A stretch of DNA of 64,000 bases from Ectobacillus sp042610425 (GTDB taxonomy: Bacteria > Bacillota > Bacilli > Bacillales > Bacillaceae_G). Below are positions 8,436-17,689 of the stretch, piece after piece; position 1 is the stretch's first letter; every line of letters begins with the position of its first letter. The translations under genes and the position numbers were made by a program. The stretch covers positions 1,922,001 through 1,986,000 of the forward strand of contig NZ_JBGJZM010000001.1 in NCBI RefSeq assembly GCF_042610425.1. Reading direction: 5' to 3'. The notes below the pieces were generated by a model, which was not told the DNA's origin, made no database searches, and worked only from the letters and a program-made list of their open reading frames with translations.

Positions 8436-10103
8436 CTACATCCGTCCAGAGCGAATAATAGAAACAATCATAAAAATAAACATTAACGTTGCAACAACCG
8501 ATCCAATTTCAATCGCCGGAAACTTCCATAAAACGGTGGCTTGACCGGCGATGGCAGAGCCGACTATGAGACCAACCATCAAAATACTAAAAGAGAGTAA
8601 TATAATACTAAAGGACAGACGGTTTACAATAGTATCAAGCTTTTGTAAGAAGACTTGCTGCTCAGTTACATGGATATCAAGACGCATTTTTCCTTTTTTA
8701 ATCGTCGTGGTGATTTCTTTCAAGTCCTTCGGAAAATCAGATAACATTTCTGCATTTTCTACCAATTGATCCCATGATTTTTTTGCAATAGTTTTTGGAT
8801 TGTAGCGGTTTTTCAAAAGGGTTTGTCCAAATGGCTTCGCTGCCGTCATGATACTAAATTCTGGATCTAAGTCTTCCACAATTCCTTCCACCGTAAGAAG
8901 CGCTTTACCAAGAACCGTAAAGTTAACAGGAATTTGAATTTGATGCTTAAATGCGACCGAAAATAAATCTGAAATCGTCCCGCCAAGACTCATCTTACTT
9001 AATGCAACATCGTAATACTTCATTTGTAAATCTTCTATGTCATCGTACAAACTATTCATATCGATATCATCTGGTAAAATTCCCATCGAGGAAAACGTAT
9101 GTAATAAGCCTTTTGTATTGCTGCGCTGTAAATGAATGACGAGAGAGGCAAGATGGTATTTCATTTCTTCATTCAGCTTCCCAACCATACCAAAATCGAT
9201 AAAACTAATTACTTGATTTGGCAGCACATAAATATTTCCTGGATGAGGGTCCCCGTGAAAGAAACCTTCAATTAATATTTGATGAAGCATTGCATTTGTC
9301 AGCCGCTCTGCTACAATTTTTCGATCATAGCCCTGTCCATCTAAATCTGCTAAATGGCTTACTTTAATCCCTTGGACATACTCCATTGTAAGTACTTTTC
9401 TTGTAGAATAATCCCAGTAAACACGAGGAATATGAATTTCAGGCTGATCTATAAATTGTTTAGCAACACGTTCGCCGTTTCTTCCTTCAATTGTGTAATC
9501 CAGCTCAGCAAATAAAGATTTAGAGAATTCTTCAATTATTTTGCGAATTTGATATGTTTTCGCCCAAGCTAATTTTGCCTCCATCAACCCGGCTAAATCA
9601 TCTAAAATTTCTAAATCCGTATTAACAATCTTCTGAATGTCCGGTCGCTGAATTTTAATAGCAACTTGCTCTCCTGTTTGCAGCGTAGCAAGATGAACCT
9701 GGCCAATTGAAGCGGTCGCAAGTGGTTCTTCGTGAAAATCGGTGAAAATTTCTTCTACATTACCGCCTAGTTCCCCTGCAATGATCGCGCGAACCTGTTC
9801 AATAGAAAAAGAGGACACTTGATCTTGTAATTGTTCCAGTTCACCTGTAATTTCTTCGGGTATAAGATCTCTTCGTGTACTCGCAATTTGTCCAAGCTTC
9901 ACAAAGGTAGGTCCTAATTCTTGTAGGGCCATACGAAGTTTCACACCAATCGTACGCAAGTTCATATCTTCCTCTGCTTCTATCGATTTTTTAGAAGGCG
10001 ATTTGTCAAATAAACGATAGACAACATAGCTAAAACCGTTCCGTATAAAAGCATTGCTTATTTCCTGATAACGTTTCGCGTGTTTCATTCGTTTGCCAAT
10101 CAT
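8436..10103 (-). CDS. AarF/UbiB (ABC1) family atypical kinase
   Basis: 555 residues, full length for the family. Features in order: the KxGQ motif (VKLGQIAST) near residue 70, the QEL..LQDQV segment, an AIKIQRPDI lysine motif near 150, a catalytic-type HGDPHPGNI loop near 285, FIDFGM as the DFG equivalent, and two C-terminal transmembrane helices (about 495-520 and 525-550). UbiB proteins are membrane-associated ATPases/kinases needed for isoprenoid quinone or prenyl-lipid metabolism. GGAGGAA lies six bases before the ATG. The decayed WYL regulator lies immediately downstream. Confidence 0.9.
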   Translation of the reverse strand: MIGKRMKHAKRYQEISNAFIRNGFSYVVYRLFDKSPSKKSIEAEEDMNLRTIGVKLRMALQELGPTFVKLGQIASTRRDLIPEEITGELEQLQDQVSSFSIEQVRAIIAGELGGNVEEIFTDFHEEPLATASIGQVHLATLQTGEQVAIKIQRPDIQKIVNTDLEILDDLAGLMEAKLAWAKTYQIRKIIEEFSKSLFAELDYTIEGRNGERVAKQFIDQPEIHIPRVYWDYSTRKVLTMEYVQGIKVSHLADLDGQGYDRKIVAERLTNAMLHQILIEGFFHGDPHPGNIYVLPNQVISFIDFGMVGKLNEEMKYHLASLVIHLQRSNTKGLLHTFSSMGILPDDIDMNSLYDDIEDLQMKYYDVALSKMSLGGTISDLFSVAFKHQIQIPVNFTVLGKALLTVEGIVEDLDPEFSIMTAAKPFGQTLLKNRYNPKTIAKKSWDQLVENAEMLSDFPKDLKEITTTIKKGKMRLDIHVTEQQVFLQKLDTIVNRLSFSIILLSFSILMVGLIVGSAIAGQATVLWKFPAIEIGSVVATLMFIFMIVSIIRSGRM

Positions 10104-10358
10104 GTAATTCCTCCAATTGCCAGATTCCCATTTAAGTAAATTGTTGCATCCTGTTCTCTATCATACTGTATGATACGTTGATTCCCAACTCTTAAATAAA
10201 AACAACTCCTATACGTGAGGACACTGAAAAAGCATAGATTTCGAAAAAAATGCGATGGAAACGTATCTTTGTAGACATTTTATTTCCGCTACCTTTCCTC
10301 TTTCCACGTCTTCGGGCTCAATTCACGCCATATTTCCCCATTTAAAGCCCATGAATAA
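10104..10358. other. Intergenic region with a decayed 52-bp-type unit
   Basis: No gene is supported. TTATTTCCGCT (about 10280) followed by TTCGGGCTCAATTCACG (about 10313-10329) resembles the TTACCG and GGGCnCAATTC elements of the 52-bp arrays, though the spacing is longer (about 34 instead of 30). It runs into the hairpin at 10359. This is a weak match. Confidence 0.3.
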
Positions 10359-10390
10359 GGCCACTGAAACATCATACGTTTTCAGTGGCC
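10359..10390. repeat. GGCCACTGAAA-type hairpin, copy B
   Basis: Arms GGCCACTGAAAC (10359-10370) and GTTTTCAGTGGCC (10378-10390) with a one-base bulge. It lies 21 bases past the end of hypE and is the likely 3' boundary of the hydrogenase operon. Confidence 0.7.
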
Positions 10391-10410
10391 TCGATAAGGG
10401 AGGAATCGTC

Positions 10411-11409
10411 TTAGCAAATCCGCGGAAACATCGTTCCGGATAGTCGTGTCAACATTCGTTTAGAGCCAATTGGGGTTTCCAAAAGGAGTTGCCCTTTTTC
10501 TTTTCCGATGATGCTTCCAATAATTGCGGCATCCTTTCCTTCAGGACAATCACGCAGAATTTGAAGGACCTTCTCTTTCTCACTGTCTGCTACGATAAAG
10601 ATGGATTTTCCTTCATTCGCTAAATAGAGTGGATCAAAACCGAGAATATCACAGGCGCCGTGTACTTCTTCTTTAATCGGAAGCTGGCGTTCCTTGATTT
10701 TCATCGTGAGCCTAAAATCTTCTGCAATTTCTACAAGAGTTGTCGCAAGTCCGCCTCTTGTTGGATCACGCATAATGCGGACGCTGTCGCACTCGTCAAG
10801 CACCTTCGCAATCATACCATTTAGAGAGGCGCAATCGCTAAGCGTCGGAGCGGAAATGCCAAGATCTCCTCGCGCGGTAACAACCGCAACGCCGTGGTCG
10901 CCTATTGTTCCAGAAATAATAATGGCATCGCCCTCTTCGAAAGTAAGGCTGCAACCTCGGCTTGGTTCATAGATTCCAATACCAGTCGTGTTAATGTACA
11001 CGCCGTCCGCGCTTCCTTTTTCCACGACCTTTGTATCTCCTGCAATAATGGAGACGCCTGTTTTCTTCGCTTCATTTGCCATGTCAGCAACGATTTTCTT
11101 TAAATCAGAAATCGGAAATCCTTCTTCAATAACAAAGCCGCATGTTAAGTATACCGGCTTTGCACCGCTTACCGCCAAATCATTAATCGTACCGGCTACA
11201 GCTAATTTCCCGATTGAACCACCTGGGAAGAAAATCGGTTTAATGACGAAAGAATCGGTTGTTACGGCGATTTTTCCGACTGGCACTGATACAGATGCCG
11301 CATCAAAGAGAGCATCCTGCTCGCCAAATGCTGAGACAAATACATCGCGGATGAGGCGATGAGTTAGTTCACCGCCATCCCCGTGTGCTAAGTTGATGAA
11401 CGTTTCCAT
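10411..11409 (-). CDS. hypE: Carbamoyl dehydratase HypE
   Basis: 332 residues with PurM-like N- and C-domains: GDGGE near residue 10, the GDTKVV segment, RDPTRGG near 210, and a C-terminal FPRIC. The terminal Cys accepts the carbamoyl group from HypF and is dehydrated by HypE with ATP to thiocyanate, giving the CN ligands of the NiFe site. It is the last gene of the hydrogenase operon and overlaps the hypD stop by one base (TAATG). Full length, no defects. Confidence 0.95.
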   Translation of the reverse strand: METFINLAHGDGGELTHRLIRDVFVSAFGEQDALFDAASVSVPVGKIAVTTDSFVIKPIFFPGGSIGKLAVAGTINDLAVSGAKPVYLTCGFVIEEGFPISDLKKIVADMANEAKKTGVSIIAGDTKVVEKGSADGVYINTTGIGIYEPSRGCSLTFEEGDAIIISGTIGDHGVAVVTARGDLGISAPTLSDCASLNGMIAKVLDECDSVRIMRDPTRGGLATTLVEIAEDFRLTMKIKERQLPIKEEVHGACDILGFDPLYLANEGKSIFIVADSEKEKVLQILRDCPEGKDAAIIGSIIGKEKGQLLLETPIGSKRMLTRLSGTMFPRIC

Positions 11410-12521
11410 TACAAACTCTCCCTCATATATTGATAATAAGCTGCGCAGCTACCTTCTGCCGAAACCATACAAGGTCCAATTGGATTGAGTGGCTGACAAG
11501 CCTTACCGAACAACGGGCATTCATTTGGTGAAATCAAGCCACGAATGACTTCGCCGCAGCGACATTTCGTTTTCCGCGGTTCCCCGACTTCCACTTTGAA
11601 CCGTTTTTTCGCATTATACAAATCATACTCTTCCTTTAAATCCAAACCGCTCTCTGGAATAACTCCGATACCGCGCCAAGCTTCATCACATGTCGTTAAG
11701 TATGTGTCCATCCATTGCTGCGCTGCGGCGTTTCCTGCTTTACTTACGACAGACGTATAGTTATTTTCGATTACTGCCTTTCCTTGCAGAGCAAGATCAA
11801 TTAACTTATAAATACTCGATAACAGTTCCGCTGTTTCAAAGCCTGTAATCACGCCTGTAATGTGATATTCATCTACTAGATATTTGTAAGAATCCTCTCC
11901 TAGTACAATCGAAACGTGCCCAGGTAGGATAAAGCCATCTAATTTCACATCGCCTGCTTCTAATAAATAGCGAAGAACGGGCTCAACCAATTTCGTTGTC
12001 ATCCAAATCGAGAAATTCGTAATGCCACGTTTTTTCGCTTCCGCAACCATTAGCGTTAAAATCGGAATCGTTGTTTCAAAGCCAATCCCTAAAAAGATGA
12101 CTTCTTTATCTGGATTTTCCTCAGCGATTCGAACGGTATCAATGGGAGAATAGACAACACGAATGTCATTACCGGCAATTTTCATATCAAGCAACGTTTT
12201 GTTCGAACCTGGAACACGCATCATATCGCCAAATGTACACAGAATTCGGTTATCCCCTTCTGCAAGAGCAATCATCGCATCAATAGAGCGTTGATCCGTT
12301 ACGCATACAGGACAACCCGGACCAGAGATTAGATTAACTTCGTCTTTTACGCACTGCTTCACACCTGTACGGGCTAATGCCATCGTATGCGAGCCGCATA
12401 CTTCCATAAAAGCAGGCTTACGTCCAAATTTGACTTGGAATTCCTTTGCTTTTTCAAGAACAGCTTCTACGAGTGGCATACAGATATCTGGATCATTCGA
12501 CTGCTTCAGAATTTCTTGCAT
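11409..12521 (-). CDS. hypD: Hydrogenase Fe(CN)2CO scaffold protein HypD
   Basis: 370 residues. Conserved elements: FMEVCGSHT near residue 40, GPGCPVC near 70, the PGHVS segment, and a C-terminal CRCGEVIRG...CPLFG[KA]C region supplying [4Fe-4S] ligands. HypD with HypC assembles the Fe(CN)2CO group and passes it to the large subunit precursor. The gene overlaps hypC by 29 bases at its start and hypE by one base at its end, which points to translational coupling. Confidence 0.95.
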   Translation of the reverse strand: MQEILKQSNDPDICMPLVEAVLEKAKEFQVKFGRKPAFMEVCGSHTMALARTGVKQCVKDEVNLISGPGCPVCVTDQRSIDAMIALAEGDNRILCTFGDMMRVPGSNKTLLDMKIAGNDIRVVYSPIDTVRIAEENPDKEVIFLGIGFETTIPILTLMVAEAKKRGITNFSIWMTTKLVEPVLRYLLEAGDVKLDGFILPGHVSIVLGEDSYKYLVDEYHITGVITGFETAELLSSIYKLIDLALQGKAVIENNYTSVVSKAGNAAAQQWMDTYLTTCDEAWRGIGVIPESGLDLKEEYDLYNAKKRFKVEVGEPRKTKCRCGEVIRGLISPNECPLFGKACQPLNPIGPCMVSAEGSCAAYYQYMRESL

Positions 12522-12729
12522 CGACTAACTTCCTCCATTCTACCACGCTGTCCTTTGCATATTGTTCATCGACAATACTCATCGCTTGACCCGCATGTAC
12601 AATAACATAATCTCCAACTTCCACTTCAGGAACAAAGATAATTCCTACTGTCGTTTTCGATCCCATTACATCTACAACCGCTGTATATTCATGCTTTATT
12701 TCAACCTTAGCTGGTACACCAACACACAT
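12493..12729 (-). CDS. hypC: Hydrogenase maturation chaperone HypC
   Basis: 78 residues starting MCVGVPAKV, the invariant HypC/HupF start whose Cys2 carries the iron precursor together with HypD. It then forms a small OB-like beta barrel with GDYVIVHAG. It shares a long overlap with hypD and lies two bases after the hypF stop. No second hypC-like gene occurs in the operon, so this one probably serves the single large subunit. Confidence 0.95.
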   Translation of the reverse strand: MCVGVPAKVEIKHEYTAVVDVMGSKTTVGIIFVPEVEVGDYVIVHAGQAMSIVDEQYAKDSVVEWRKLVDARNSEAVE

Positions 12730-12731
12730 GT

Positions 12732-15002
12732 TTAGCCCTCCCTATTTGCCGCTGCAACGATTAATTGTCCGTATGACAGACCGCCATCATTGCAAGGCAT
12801 TTGTTCTGGTACAAATACGGAAAATTCCCGTTTTGATAATTCTTCTCGCAATCGTTTTCGAAGGTATCGATTATGCATACTACCGCCGCCAAGTACGACA
12901 TTTTGAACAGCCGTACCTTCACTTTGTTTTTCCATAAACGTTACAATTGATTGGACGACCGTTTCATGGAAACGTCCGCTAATGCTAGCTACTTCCACAC
13001 CTCTTAAAACATCCTCGGCAATTTCCTTTATCATCGCATTCATTTGGATTTGAATTGGTTCTTTGTCTGAATATGCATACGAATACGGTTCATACACTTC
13101 GTTTTCATCGGCAAGCTCCGAAAGTGAGATAGCCGCTTCTCCGTCGTAGCTAGCTATTTTTGTAATACCGCAAAGTGCGCTCACCGCATCAAACAAGCGG
13201 CCACACGTACCTGCTTGGACTACATTTATATTCATTTCAATCATTTTTTCTAAAATATCGATTTCTTTCTCTTTTCCCGGAAATAACAATTTCGCTAGCT
13301 TCTTTCCTTGCTCACCGTGCATTGACATTAGCATGGCAGCAGCATTTCGCCATGGCTCACGAATACATTTCTCTCCGCCTGGTAGCGGTGTATACGCTAA
13401 GTGGGCAATCCGGTCAACACGTTCCGCATCTCCGTAAAATAGCTCAAAACCCCAAATGTTTCCGTCTAAACCATAGCCCGTTCCATCAAGGATTATGCCA
13501 TACGCTTTCCCCTCAAGCTGATGTTCTCCCATACAAGCTGCCATATGTGCGTGATGATGTTGTACTTCAAATACAGTTTCAAATGGATACGCCTTTGCTA
13601 GTTCCCGCGTTTCGTAGGAAGGATGTTTATCAAGAACTGCTACATCTAGCGGCGTTTCAATCCATTTCATCAAGTGCTCATATTCCTGCTTGTAATGGTT
13701 CATCGTTTCTATATTTTCTAAATCCCCAATATGCGGGCCAAGAAAAATTTGTTCGTTTCTCCCAATCGTAAAGGTCGTCTTCTGCTGACCGCCAAAGGCA
13801 ACAATCCCTGAAACATCCTTGTTTGCTACAAAAGGATCTGGGACAAAGCCACGAGCTCTTCGGAAGAAATCCAAGCGGCCATCGCTTATTTGTACGACTG
13901 AATCATCGACCGGATGAAGTATTTCTCGGTTATGAACGAGATAATAATCAGCGATTCCTTCTAAATGGGTAAGAGCTTCCTCGTCCTTATAAACCAGGGG
14001 CATTCCTGACGGGTTCGCGCTCGTCATAACAAAGCATCCGTCCTCATGCCGCTTAAATAATAAATGATGCAGCGGTGTATACGGTAGCATCACACCAATG
14101 GTTGTCATCTTCGGTGCTACACTCTCAGCAAGAAATGAGCCTTCCTTTTTCTTTACGATGACAATCGGTGCCTCTGGGCTTGTTAGTAGTTTCTTTTCTT
14201 CTTCACTTATATACGCCATTTCTTCAATGATAGACAGTGAAGCTGCCATCACCGCAAGCGGCCGTGCCGGACGATTTTTACGTTTCCGTAGCTTTGCCAC
14301 CGCTTCTTCATTGGTTGCATCGCAGCAAAGATGATAGCCACCAAGACCTTTAATTGCGGCAATGTGACCTTCTTGCATATGCCGTGCTACTTCTTGAATC
14401 GGATCAGATACATCTACGCTGTTTCCTTTATCATCAAGCAGATTTACTTTCGGTCCGCAAGTAGGGCATGCAATCGGCTGTGCATGATGACGCCGATTTG
14501 CAGGGTCCACATATTCCTTCTCGCAATCTGGACACATCGGAAAGTGCTTCATCGATGTGTACGGGCGATCATACGGAAGTGCTGATATTATTGTATACCG
14601 CGGTCCACACTGCGTACAATTTATAAACGGATATTCATAACGAAAATCATTCGGATCATTCATCTCACGTAAACAGTCATCACAAACAGCGGAATCAATT
14701 GGAATGACAAGAGAGGATGTTCCGGCGCGCTCGCTTTCGATAATGGTAAAGCCTGCTATCCCACTTGGCGCGGTATCGCATATAGTCATACTGTTAATAC
14801 TGGAAAGACGTGGTGCTTTTTCCTTAATATCAAGCAAAAACTGCTCGACATCCGCCATACGTCCTTCCGCAATAATCTTGACCCCATCCATATTATTCTG
14901 CACTGTACCTGTTATCTGATGAACATGGGCAAGCTGGTAGACAAACGGTCGAAAACCAACCCCTTGTACACGCCCGCGAATGCTCACTTTTACTGCACGC
15001 AT
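12732..15002 (-). CDS. hypF: Carbamoyltransferase HypF
   Basis: 756 residues with the full HypF architecture. An N-terminal acylphosphatase domain has VQGVGFRPFV at about 10-20. Two zinc-finger-like CxxC-x18-CxxC blocks lie at about 105-190. A YrdC-like domain (KGLGGYHLCCDA) spans about 200-390, and a Kae1-like domain with HHHAHMAACMGEH and DGTGYG lies at about 465-510. It converts carbamoyl phosphate and ATP to a carbamoyl adenylate and transfers it to HypE. It overlaps hypB by 13 bases. Confidence 0.95.
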   Translation of the reverse strand: MRAVKVSIRGRVQGVGFRPFVYQLAHVHQITGTVQNNMDGVKIIAEGRMADVEQFLLDIKEKAPRLSSINSMTICDTAPSGIAGFTIIESERAGTSSLVIPIDSAVCDDCLREMNDPNDFRYEYPFINCTQCGPRYTIISALPYDRPYTSMKHFPMCPDCEKEYVDPANRRHHAQPIACPTCGPKVNLLDDKGNSVDVSDPIQEVARHMQEGHIAAIKGLGGYHLCCDATNEEAVAKLRKRKNRPARPLAVMAASLSIIEEMAYISEEEKKLLTSPEAPIVIVKKKEGSFLAESVAPKMTTIGVMLPYTPLHHLLFKRHEDGCFVMTSANPSGMPLVYKDEEALTHLEGIADYYLVHNREILHPVDDSVVQISDGRLDFFRRARGFVPDPFVANKDVSGIVAFGGQQKTTFTIGRNEQIFLGPHIGDLENIETMNHYKQEYEHLMKWIETPLDVAVLDKHPSYETRELAKAYPFETVFEVQHHHAHMAACMGEHQLEGKAYGIILDGTGYGLDGNIWGFELFYGDAERVDRIAHLAYTPLPGGEKCIREPWRNAAAMLMSMHGEQGKKLAKLLFPGKEKEIDILEKMIEMNINVVQAGTCGRLFDAVSALCGITKIASYDGEAAISLSELADENEVYEPYSYAYSDKEPIQIQMNAMIKEIAEDVLRGVEVASISGRFHETVVQSIVTFMEKQSEGTAVQNVVLGGGSMHNRYLRKRLREELSKREFSVFVPEQMPCNDGGLSYGQLIVAAANREG

Positions 15003-15646
15003 TTTTTATACGCCTCTTGAATCCATGCATACCATTCCTCAAGTCCAGCTCCCGTTCTTGCAGAAAGAGAGATTAACTTCGAGTTCGGATTAATATCGGT
15101 TAAATCCTTCTTCGCTTCCTCTACATTAAAATCGAGATAAGGTAACAAATCGATTTTATTTAAAAGAACAAGCTCCGTTCGCATAAACATTTGTGGATAT
15201 TTTGGAATTTTATCATTCCCCTCTGGAACGCTTAAAACAGCAATCTTATGATCCTGTCCCAAATCATATCCGGACGGGCAAACGAGATTCCCGACATTTT
15301 CAATAAACAAAATATCAAGTTCATCTAAATCAAGTTCTGCTAGACTTGCTGCAACCATTCTCGCATCTAGATGACAGCCGCCGTACGTGTTGATTTGTAC
15401 CGCCTTTGCGCCAAGTGCCCTGATGCGGTCCGCATCTCTCTCCGTTGCTAGGTCTCCTTCAATCACGCCAATTCGGTACGTTCCTGCCAATGCCTTAACT
15501 GTTTCTTCTAGTAGCGTTGTTTTTCCAGCACCTGGTGAGCTCATAATATTTACAACAAGTGTATTTGTCTTGTTAAACAAATCACGATTAAATTCAGCTG
15601 CTTTATTATTATTCGTTAACACATCTGTTCGAAGTGTTATATTCAT
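14990..15646 (-). CDS. hypB: Hydrogenase nickel incorporation GTPase HypB
   Basis: 218 residues of the SIMIBI GTPase class. The P-loop is SSPGAGKTT at about 37-45. EGDLATERDADR follows, then GGCHLDA with the Cys-His metal site (about 105-111), IENVGNLVCP, and LLNKIDLLPY as the NKxD element. It lacks the N-terminal CxxCGC or His-rich stretch of some HypB proteins, so nickel storage is unlikely. It works with HypA, whose stop it overlaps by four bases. Confidence 0.93.
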   Translation of the reverse strand: MNITLRTDVLTNNNKAAEFNRDLFNKTNTLVVNIMSSPGAGKTTLLEETVKALAGTYRIGVIEGDLATERDADRIRALGAKAVQINTYGGCHLDARMVAASLAELDLDELDILFIENVGNLVCPSGYDLGQDHKIAVLSVPEGNDKIPKYPQMFMRTELVLLNKIDLLPYLDFNVEEAKKDLTDINPNSKLISLSARTGAGLEEWYAWIQEAYKKCVQ

Positions 15647-16002
15647 GTTTCCTCGCTCCCCTCATAGGATAATATTTGAAACGTTTCTCCTGATATAATT
15701 TTACCTGATGGAATATTACAATTCGGACATACCGCTATCTTTTGGGTTGGATGATACGAATGACCACATAACACGCATTCCGCTTTCGCTTCTTCCTTAT
15801 GAATGATAAGCTGCGCGTTCTCTGAAAAAAGGTGCAAGTTCTGATCGCGAAAAATGTCAAATGCCATTCGCAAAGCATCAGGCATGGCATTACTTATTTC
15901 ACCCACAATCAATTCCACTTGCTTGACTTGTACGACGCCCCGTTTTGCTGCATCCTGTTCAACAATTTGGAGGATATCCCCCATCAACGCCATTTCATGC
16001 AT
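15643..16002 (-). CDS. hypA: Hydrogenase nickel metallochaperone HypA
   Basis: 119 residues starting MHEMALM. His2 is the nickel ligand, so the ATG at 16002 is chosen rather than the in-frame GTG at 16011; TAGGTG lies a few bases upstream. The C-terminal half has a CxxC...CxxC zinc site (ECVLCGHSYH and AVCPNCN). It delivers nickel to the large subunit with HypB. Confidence 0.93.
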   Translation of the reverse strand: MHEMALMGDILQIVEQDAAKRGVVQVKQVELIVGEISNAMPDALRMAFDIFRDQNLHLFSENAQLIIHKEEAKAECVLCGHSYHPTQKIAVCPNCNIPSGKIISGETFQILSYEGSEET

Positions 16003-16011
16003 AACAATCAC

Positions 16012-16434
16012 CTACAATCCGTTGTTATAACCAACAACGTACATTTGGTCTTTCTTTTTCACTTGCAACGCTGTAACAGCAAGCTCACCCTTACCTGTTT
16101 TCAGATGGTATTCCTTTTCGCAGTGCATGCAGGACGCCACATTATCATATCCACGTACTTGTATGAGATTTGAGCAAACTGGGCAAATACCGCTGATTGC
16201 AAGTACTTTCTCTTCATGAGAATAGAGAATGACCGGCTTGCCAGAAATAAAATGTATTTCTGACTCCCCCGCCATTTCTCCCACTTTCATAATAGGTACC
16301 CATGTAACTCCAAGCGCTTTGTCTGCGGCTTCTTCAATCTTTTTTAAATCATCAGATAAAAATGGCTCGTATACATATTTTACCGTTTGGATCATGCTTC
16401 CTGCCACTTCTTTTAGAAAGTCAAGGCGATTCAT
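16012..16434 (-). CDS. Rieske-like fold protein with four-cysteine site, hydrogenase-associated
   Basis: 140 residues with an ATGA overlap with hyaD. The N-terminal half is helical (about 5-45). Residues 60-125 follow the Rieske pattern: PVILYSHEEKVLAISG, then C84PVC87, then C102MHC105 and YHLKTGKG. But where Rieske proteins have C-x-H and C-x2-H, this one has CxxC and CxxC. So it should bind a zinc or rubredoxin/Fe-S type centre with four Cys rather than a Rieske 2Fe-2S. From position it is either an electron-transfer partner or a small-subunit/assembly factor of the hydrogenase. The frame extends upstream into hyaD, but that part has no family character. Confidence 0.65.
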   Translation of the reverse strand: MNRLDFLKEVAGSMIQTVKYVYEPFLSDDLKKIEEAADKALGVTWVPIMKVGEMAGESEIHFISGKPVILYSHEEKVLAISGICPVCSNLIQVRGYDNVASCMHCEKEYHLKTGKGELAVTALQVKKKDQMYVVGYNNGL

Positions 16435-16907
16435 GACGCCTGTCTCCAACGATTGACTTGATCCATAACCGCTTTTGCTAGTTCTTCTAACTTTGCCTGA
16501 TTTGTTTCCGTTAATTCTACACCAAGCTCTAACGAAGTGGGTTGCATTCCATACATCACAATGCGCTTTGGATACCGTTCTCTCCACTTTGCCGCAAATA
16601 GAACCTCCTGAAAGCCCATCTGATGTACCGACATTTTCAGTCCGAAAAATGCTGGAATTTCTTCCCCCTGTAACGAAAGAATCGTGCCACCTTCTACACC
16701 CGCATTAATCGCATCAATAATAATGAGATTTTCTGCTTCCTCTACGGGCTCTAACAGCTTCATTCCGTCCGTTAATCCTTCAATAATTTCAATTTGCTGA
16801 TCACCCTTATATGCTTCTTCAAGAAGGGGTAACAAGTGAATGCCAACACCCTCATCTGTGAAGAGGGTGTTGCCAATTCCAAGTATAGTAATTTTATTTT
16901 GTTTCAT
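16431..16907 (-). CDS. hyaD: Hydrogenase maturation endopeptidase (HyaD/HybD/HycI family)
   Basis: About 158 residues. ILGIGNTLFTDEGVG at the N-terminus contains the nickel-sensing Glu, IIIDAINAG has the Asp and MSVHQMGF the His; these are the three metal ligands known in HybD/HycI. It removes the C-terminal extension of the large subunit after nickel insertion. An ATG at 16916 is an alternative start; 16907 has GGTGAT seven bases upstream. The start overlaps the end of the cytochrome gene. Confidence 0.9.
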   Translation of the reverse strand: MKQNKITILGIGNTLFTDEGVGIHLLPLLEEAYKGDQQIEIIEGLTDGMKLLEPVEEAENLIIIDAINAGVEGGTILSLQGEEIPAFFGLKMSVHQMGFQEVLFAAKWRERYPKRIVMYGMQPTSLELGVELTETNQAKLEELAKAVMDQVNRWRQAS

Positions 16908-17676
16908 CTTTTTCATCACCAACCAATTCTTTCGGTTCCGTCTTATAACCTGTAAAGATGGATGACATCGTACCATTTCGTTCGAGATAATCATCACGGA
17001 ATGCCATGTAAATATGGATTACCATAAAGAGCATAAATGCCCACGCTACTAAATGATGCCAAGACCGAATCGTATAGCTATCTCCGCCAAATACGGCTGG
17101 TACCCATACGAAAAGTTTGCCCCAAAACGATTCTGGCTGCGGTTCAAAGTACATATAATAACCTGTTAATAGCATAACCCATGAGCCAAGACCGATAAAA
17201 ATCCAGTAGCTCAGCTGTGCAAGCGTATTGTGACCGACGTAATGCGGTTTCTTATTTTTTAAGAATAAGTAAAACTTAATTGTTTCCCATACTTCTTTCC
17301 AAAAGATAAGACGAAACGGATTTGATGTTGCATACTTATTTCCAATAAACGCCCAGAATAGACGATAGAACAAATTAATGGTAAACAAAAATGCCGCGAA
17401 AAAGTGAATGTATCGTACCCATCCCATTAGGAACGAATAATACGCTTCCTCTTGTACATTTGAACCAACAAGAGGATTTCCGATATACATTCCTGTAATC
17501 ATAAGTAAAATAATCGCAAGCACATTGATCCAGTGAAATACACGAACAGGCAACTCCCATACGTATACTTTCACCGCATTTTTTGCTTCCTTATACTCAA
17601 TTTTCCGTTCCGGATGAAACGTAGATTCACTATTAGGCTCATGAGTATGATGTTGTGCTGGCATGAGGTCTGACAT
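16894..17676 (-). CDS. hyaC: Ni/Fe-hydrogenase b-type cytochrome subunit
   Basis: 260 residues with four transmembrane helices (about 45-65, 90-110, 160-180 and 210-230). Haem-ligand-type histidines occur in RVFHWIN, RYIHFF and RSWHHLVAW / MVIHIY. This matches the HyaC/HupC diheme cytochrome b that anchors group 1 hydrogenases and passes electrons to quinone. The N-terminus is a His/Glu-rich cytoplasmic stretch. It follows the large subunit gene by 13 bases. Confidence 0.93.
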   Translation of the reverse strand: MSDLMPAQHHTHEPNSESTFHPERKIEYKEAKNAVKVYVWELPVRVFHWINVLAIILLMITGMYIGNPLVGSNVQEEAYYSFLMGWVRYIHFFAAFLFTINLFYRLFWAFIGNKYATSNPFRLIFWKEVWETIKFYLFLKNKKPHYVGHNTLAQLSYWIFIGLGSWVMLLTGYYMYFEPQPESFWGKLFVWVPAVFGGDSYTIRSWHHLVAWAFMLFMVIHIYMAFRDDYLERNGTMSSIFTGYKTEPKELVGDEKDETK

Positions 17677-17689
17677 AGTTTGCCTCCTC

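Noticed and set aside
10255..10443. 62-codon plus-strand open frame
   Set aside because: No ribosome site; it covers hairpin B and runs into the antisense of hypE.
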